64,000 nt of DNA from Adiantum capillus-veneris (lineage: Eukaryota; Streptophyta; Polypodiopsida; Polypodiales; Pteridaceae): positions 2,922,001 through 2,986,000 of the forward strand of contig CM043968.1 in assembly GCA_014529385.2 (NCBI GenBank), in the 5' to 3' direction. The position numbers were made by a program, and so were the translations under genes. The notes beneath the pieces are model-generated. The model was not told the DNA's origin, did not search any database, and worked only from the letters and a program-made list of their open reading frames with translations. How positions within the stretch are numbered: the first letter of the stretch is position 1; every line of letters begins with the position of its first letter. Below, one piece after another: positions 58,391-64,000 of this stretch.

Positions 58391-60114
58391 AGAACATGGA
58401 GTAGGGAAAATAAAAATATGGCAATCACACAAGATTAGAGAGGGATTAACCACTAATTAATTTGCAATTTAGCTAATCAAATCATCATTAGCAATCACAA
58501 GAAGCATGAGAAAGGCATAGTGAAAGAGAACTAAGCATTGATTAGTGTTAATCAAGTCACATGAGTAAGGAGAAGCTCAAGGAGTCCATAGCCACACACT
58601 TCAAGAGCTCTCACCAAATGAGGTTGAGAACCCTAATTTCCTTTACGCATTGCCTTATATACCTAGGGTAAAAATATGCAATGTCTGGGCGCCCAAGGTC
58701 TTTAGGGATCCACCACTTACTAAATCTGGGCATACTAGCTGACTTGTTCTTTACAGGTTGGAACTCCCATGAGCCCGTAACACATTAAAATATTACAATG
58801 GCTTGAAATAAACTGGGAATTTATAATACATGACCATTTTGGGAAAATGTGAAAAATGTGTAACTCCAATCTTTACTGCTTCTTCATGTCGATCTTCTAT
58901 GTGCATCCGTACGTCTTCGGTCTTTGGCAGCTTCTGTTAACTGATGTTGACTCAGGGCCTTGCATAGACAAGTTGTTTGCATCCATGCAAATCGCACAAA
59001 CCTTTGTCTAGAGTGACTTCAATGGGAAGGGGGGTGTAATCCTAGTTGGAGCAGCATATTGCAATATATCAAGCTGCAAGATGTTGAGAGATTATGTATA
59101 CAATGTATAAAGTTTGTTTTGTTGCTTATATGTTTTTCTTTTTTGTTGACTTTTAGCAAATTTTTTCTCTTATCAAGCATAGTATTGAGCCATAGTGACA
59201 AATTTTCACAGGTGAGATGCTTAGAGTGAGAGTATGTACATATGAGTGTGGGGAATACTTTTGGAGAAACATTTGGCAATAATTTTCAGTAATTTTCTTG
59301 TCTTTTTAACATAATAAAGATCAAAATATAATTACACAGAGCCAAGAAATTTGAATCTAAATTTTGAAACAAAATGGAGGACCTACAAATCAAGAGTTTC
59401 GAGCATGTGGAATATGGAAGGATTTGGCACATTATGAAATTTGGGCCAACTTAAAATATATGAGAATTGTAGAATCACGACCAATTAACAGCCAGGTGTC
59501 CAAATGACAAGCCATCTGAGCCGCAGGTGGTATGGCATACAAAAGGTGGGCAATTAAGGTAAGTATGCACAATGCACTTGGGCCAAGGCCACACCCATCA
59601 TACCATCAGGTCCCAAATGCCAAAGATGACCCAACCCTAAAATTTCAAGTCATTTGAACTTCCAAACCCTTGCCAAAATGACAAAATTCTCTAAGTCTAA
59701 GAAAATTTCCAAAAAGTGGCATGAATTTTCAACCAGTGATACAAATCCAAAAAGAAGTGAACCATAGCATTCCCAAAGCATGCTTTACAAGATGGTATCA
59801 CCAGAAGTTTGATATGTGTTTCCACATGGATTGCGACCCATGAACCCCTGAGACTTGTAGCCACATGACCTAGTGCCTATAGTGGTCCTAGATGCAATGG
59901 TGAAGCTTGGTCAAGTTTGGACTTGTTTTGATCAAGTTATTCTCATTTTTCATTTTATGGTCAAGTTTGTATTTTTCCACTTTCTCAACAACCTTTTTGG
60001 CAAACTTATGGAGCTAATTACATGATTTTTTGATGACAGAACCAAGAATGAAGTGGGAAGCTCCCCCCTACCTGGTGGTGGAGATCTCATCAAATGAGAA
60101 ATCCCACATATTAG
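58391..60114. other. Unassigned DNA
   Basis: No protein family recognised. A purine run GGGAAGGGGGG followed by TGTAATCC at about 59021-59040 could be a PPT-LTR junction, but no partner was seen. Confidence 0.4.
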
Positions 60115-61580
60115 ATGAAGAGCTGGAAAAGATACCAAAAAATATATTTATTGGAAGATTTTAGGTTGTGGATGGCACTAAAGTCAAGAGTAACATATTC
60201 TTCAAAGAGCTCTCTGGACATTGCACCAGCAAGAGGTAGTCAAGGGGTCCAAATGTCTACAAATGGACACCTTCTTAAGACTTCCTCCATGGGGAATAGA
60301 TTTTCAGAGAGCCTACAAGCTAATGAGATGAATTTAGTACAATGGCAAGGTCACATTGACTTACAAAGATGGAGTTGAAGGTTTGGATCACCACATATTT
60401 AATCAACCAAGCTCTCCATCTACCTCCAAGAAGCCATACCCTATTGCTCAAGACAAAGGCCATAGATAATGACAAAGCATTCGTCAAAAATCAAGGACGA
60501 AAAATTACATACAAAGACTTTCTCTATTTTGAGACGGATTTGCCACTTTGGCTAATATCACAGCATAACAAAGTACAAAAGCCACCAAGTTATACACAGT
60601 CAAATATGCACATTTCAGTAGTCATGGCAATGGGGCTTTTTGACAAAAGAGTGGTCCACTGCAACTTGGGGAACTACCTCCTGGTAAATTTGGTCGAGGC
60701 CAACCCCAAGAGCAGCAAGAGAAATAAGACTTACATGAATGGAGTACAGATGCTCACTAGGACAGCATACCAAGCACGTGGGATGATTGACAAGCTATCA
60801 CCGATTGATTCCCCAATTAATCTCTGACACAAGTCAAAGCATGCAATCCGGGCGGTAGGTGGCCATCATCGGCACTTGGTACAAAGCAAACAAGAGAACA
60901 AAATTCCAAAAAGAAGACCTCAAACATTGAAAAAAAAAAATTGACATTGAGCTCAGTGGCAAGATCAAACCTAGAAATAGAGACACTCCATCGAAATTCC
61001 AGACCACAATGAATGAAGAAGAAGATTTTACCATCCCACTAGTGGGGATCAAACGGAGATCAACTAATCCAAAGGACAAAATTATGATCTCCCAGGCTCA
61101 GAGATCTATGGAAGAAGGACATAAAATGAGGGAGACAAGAAGGCAAAAGATTGCTGCAAAAACAAAAAGGGTGGAAGCTAAGGGAGACGATGCAGACAAT
61201 GAAGAGGAAGAGGATCAGGACAAAATCTTAGAACAAATAAAAACAAAAATATTAAAAAAGATAAAGCAATACAAGAGGAGGAAAGCAGCTGATAAAGTGG
61301 AGCTTGCCGGGACCATGCAAAAACACCAGTGTCCTCAAGCATAAAGCAGAGCAAAGGGCTCAAGAGGAGTCTAAGAAGCAAAAAACCGATGATCCTGAAT
61401 CCTTTGATGACTTCTTAGAGGGAAAAGAAAAGGGACGTCCAAAGGAGGAGAAGGGAGTAGAGCCCATAGAGATCCACGCAAAATCTGTTCCACCTCTCCC
61501 CCAAACGAAAGAAAAGACCAGTTGCTACCAGTGCCAAAGCCAAAGAACCAAGTTTGCACGAGGGCATGCAAAGACTAGTC
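60115..61580 (+). pseudogene. Accessory-type ORF of an LTR element (broken)
   Basis: Plus-strand open stretches in order: 60369-60827 (WITTYLINQALHLPPRSHTL, FLYFETDLPLWLISQHNKVQ, VVHCNLGNYLLVNLVEANPK, AYQARGMIDKL), 61009-61344 (acidic and lysine-rich, NEEEEDQDKILEQIKTKILK) and 61304-61597 (KTSCYQCQSQRTKFARGHAK). The first looks like a folded, mostly helical domain. The last has a CxxC pair. The block ends at a PPT and probable LTR, so it occupies the same place as the accessory ORF of the giant gypsy (before the 3' LTR). I do not recognise the family. Frame changes and stops separate the parts. Confidence 0.5.
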
Positions 61581-62035
61581 AGGGGGGAATGTGGTAGTTG
61601 GACTAGACGGGCACCCTCCTAGTTGACGCAAAATCCCTTCTTCATAAGTCCTAAAATTTTGATGTCCCTCATTAATTTTTGGAAAGTTTTGTAATTATTT
61701 GAGAACCCCTTCAGATAAATCCTAAACTGGTTTGTGTCCAAATTTGAGTTGTAATGTCTGTAAATGAGTTTGAATCTTGTAAAGTCAATCGCTCGCTAAG
61801 AAATCCCCATGTATAAAGCTCATTTTTTGTAAATGGTAAGGGACACTTATCATTATCAAGAGGTTGTGAGTTTTGGAGCATACGACTTAGAGTGACTACA
61901 ATCACATGCTTTGTAATCAATTGTTCTTGAGCTTTGGTAATTCGACTCAATTTCAAAACTTGCATTGTGTTCCTTGTCTACTACTCTTTTATTTAAGTAT
62001 AATTATTGTCAATTTTGTTGTGGTTTGTGACTACA
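61581..62035 (+). repeat. PPT and probable 3' LTR
   Basis: AGGGGGGAA (61581-61589) followed by TGTGGTAGTTGG. A plausible end is TGTGACTACA at 62035, giving about 446 bp with TG..CA ends. No second copy was found upstream in the window, so this rests on the junction alone. Confidence 0.45.
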
Positions 62036-62339
62036 CGTTAGTGAGATAAATTGGTTGTTTTGAGCATGTTAATGGTTGTTTTTTGACGTTTTGACCATAG
62101 GAGAGTTCTCCTAAACCATAGGGAAATCTTTTCAGTATGTTCTATTGCAGTTTTCAGGACCTTGATCATAATGGATTGTGATTTTGGTACCTCATCAAAT
62201 TGCGACCAAAATTGGTAGGATTGTGACTTAGGTGTCTTAGACCTCCTCCTAAAGTTTTTTAGCATTTGGAGTTCATTTGAGTGCCAAAATGGCATGACGA
62301 CTTAGTGCAATGGCATAAGACATAGGTACTTTTCCAGGT
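62036..62339. other. No gene identified
   Basis: Short interval between the probable LTR and the chromovirus integrase; nothing recognisable. Confidence 0.4.
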
Positions 62340-63400
62340 TTGAGAGTGATAGATTTGCTAGTCTATTAGATGGCTTTGTTCCAAAGGTTCACTTTCTAAG
62401 GTTGACACCCTCAAAGAGTCTTCGCCTGCGAGTCACTTCCCTGAGTACTGACATTATGTTAGTGTCAGATAGCTATCCTACAGATGTCCATCATGGAAAC
62501 CCGCTAATAGTATCCAATGTCCCTCACAGTGAGCTGATAACAATATCTGATAGAGATCCAAGAATGACCTATAACTTTTGGAAAGGACTTTTTGAGATTA
62601 TGGGTACTAAGTTGAATTTCTTCGTGGCCTATCACCCACAAATGGATGGCCAAAGTGAAATAGAAAAGTTGAATATTATTGATCTACTCAAAGCCTATAT
62701 TGCAAAGGTAGATTAAAGACATCAATAGAAAAAGTTTTTGCCCTTAATAGAATGTGAATACAATAACACTATCCATACTTATATAGGAAAGGCAAGCTTC
62801 AAAGTTGTTGAAGGAAGACTCAACCTCGCATTGATAGTAGTCAAGGCACTTGGATAGATCTTTGTTGTTGATTATGAGTAGATTAGGGAAGGTATATCCA
62901 TCATGAAATATAAGAAAAAGGATGCTGATGATAATCATAGAATATCTCTAACCTTCAAAGAGAATGATTGGGTACTACGTATGATTTCCCAAAGTAGGCC
63001 TAAGCCATGATATAGTCAAGGGGTAACAAGGACGCCCAATGAGTCATCAAAAATATTATGCCAAGCTAGCAAAAAGATATTATGGCCCATTTCAAATCCT
63101 TAAGATAATTAATGAATTGGCTTATAGCTTAAGGCTATCTAGCACTTGGCTCAATCATAATGCTCTTCATGTGAGCTTTTTAAAACCTTATAAGGGTGAA
63201 CCATCCTAAGACCTAGTAATTGAAGATCCATTCGAGTTTGAAGTCCAAGCAGAGATCTTGCAGCATGAGAGCACCCTACTACATGAAGACAAGGTTTTAC
63301 AAAGTGGTAAGACTATCCACTAATATCATCTTAAATTTAAGAAATATCCTTTTGAAAATGCAAGGAGGATACAAGACATCAAGTCAAAGGATAATGTAAA
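62340..63400 (+). pseudogene. Chromovirus integrase and chromodomain relic
   Basis: The integrase core shows ISDRDPRMTYNFWKGLFEIM and YHPQMDGQSEIEKLN (62550-62670), the classical D-x35-E part of Ty3/gypsy integrase, with Glu present. Stops follow from 62714. Later pieces: YNNTIHTYIGKASFKVVEGR, LKPYKGEPS and a chromodomain-like LHEDKVLQSGKTI..YHLKFKKYPFENARRIQ (63280-63380). Colinear with 35885-36910. Confidence 0.82.
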
Positions 63401-63720
63401 CCTTGTAAATATTCACAATGACTCATGTCAAAGGTAAGAACCAAGTAAGAACAAACATGATCCATAAAGATTTTTGTCTTGTTTCTACTCTAATATTTCT
63501 TTCAAATGTTTATAAGTTTCTTTAAATGTGTGCATACAATGAATCATGCTTGCAACATCTTAGTCTCTCAAGTGCCAAGTGAACTTTGCAATCTAGATGT
63601 AACGACCAAAGTAAAGAAATGCTTGCAATGGCTAAGTCTTCCAAGAACCAAGTGGAATTAGTCACCATTGTGGAAGGATGTTGGTAGGTAAAAAGGGATC
63701 CTCTATCCACAATTAAAAGA
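63401..63720 (+). repeat. Chromovirus 3' untranslated tail, second copy
   Basis: Matches 36590-36935 (AAGGATAATGTAAACCTTGT, CTTAGTCTCTCAAG, AAAAAGGGATCCTCTA) with moderate divergence. Downstream 63721-64000 is unassigned GT-rich sequence. Confidence 0.7.
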
Positions 63721-64000
63721 CTAGATATGACTTGCTTGTGTGTGCATGTAGGTTTGATTGAAGTGTGGTGCTCGATAGATATATGTGTGTGTGCTCGTGA
63801 TTGGTGTGTTGCATGATAGGATTAGTGTTGTGTGCGTCTTGCAATCGTTAGTGTGAGCGATTGGGTTGATTGGAGGTGAAGGGAAGTGGATGTGGATATT
63901 GCCAATCATTGTGGCTTAGCTCCTCCATAGGCCAAGAAACTCACCTCATAGAGTCACCATTTGTGTTACCATGATTAGATCACTAATTGTGTGAGTGTTT

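Overview
This window looks like intergenic DNA from a large, repeat-rich land-plant nuclear genome. I see no rRNA, tRNA, bacterial operon or intact host gene. Almost everything recognisable is LTR retrotransposon: Ty1/copia elements primed by initiator tRNA-Met, Ty3/gypsy elements, and chromodomain-type gypsy (chromovirus) tails. Compound microsatellites and short tandem duplications are also present. The repeat load would suit a fern, lycophyte, bryophyte or gymnosperm, but nothing here fixes the species.

Layout. 1-1588: unassigned flank with an 85-bp duplication and a CA/TA/GA microsatellite. 1594-6765: complete but decayed copia element (copia-A, minus strand; LTRs, PBS, PPT and a TGTAC target duplication). 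6771-12006: AT-rich DNA with old gypsy and copia scraps. 12007-31378: a giant gypsy element of about 19.4 kb on the minus strand, with 0.9-kb LTRs, a tRNA-Asp-type PBS and a PPT. It carries gag, protease, RT, RNase H and an integrase with two zinc-binding modules. An extra retropepsin-like domain follows the integrase, and a separate coiled-coil ORF lies before the 3' LTR. Tandem ~284-bp repeats centred on a 20-24 bp palindrome sit at both ends of its internal region.

31379-35868: a gag-like, apparently non-autonomous element between direct repeats. 35885-37100: chromovirus integrase/chromodomain tail and LTR start. 37208-40062: decayed copia fragment (copia-C, minus) with PBS and microsatellite. 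40815-58331: a nested block. A gag relic is followed by a 5' piece of copia-A, then a broken gypsy pol split by the young copia-B (44140-49326, LTRs about 99% alike). Next come a 376-codon ORF of unknown function broken by one TGA, an exon-intron-exon-like scrap, a minus-strand gypsy, and a 3' piece of copia-A. 58332-64000: LTR scraps, an accessory-type ORF with PPT and probable LTR, and another chromovirus tail.

The elements encode the usual cycle: gag particle proteins, protease maturation, reverse transcription from a tRNA primer and integration. Nearly all are broken. Copia-B is closest to functional, with one frame disruption and one in-frame TAG seen. The least ordinary content is the domain architecture and palindrome arrays of the giant gypsy and the unknown ORF at 49629-50759.
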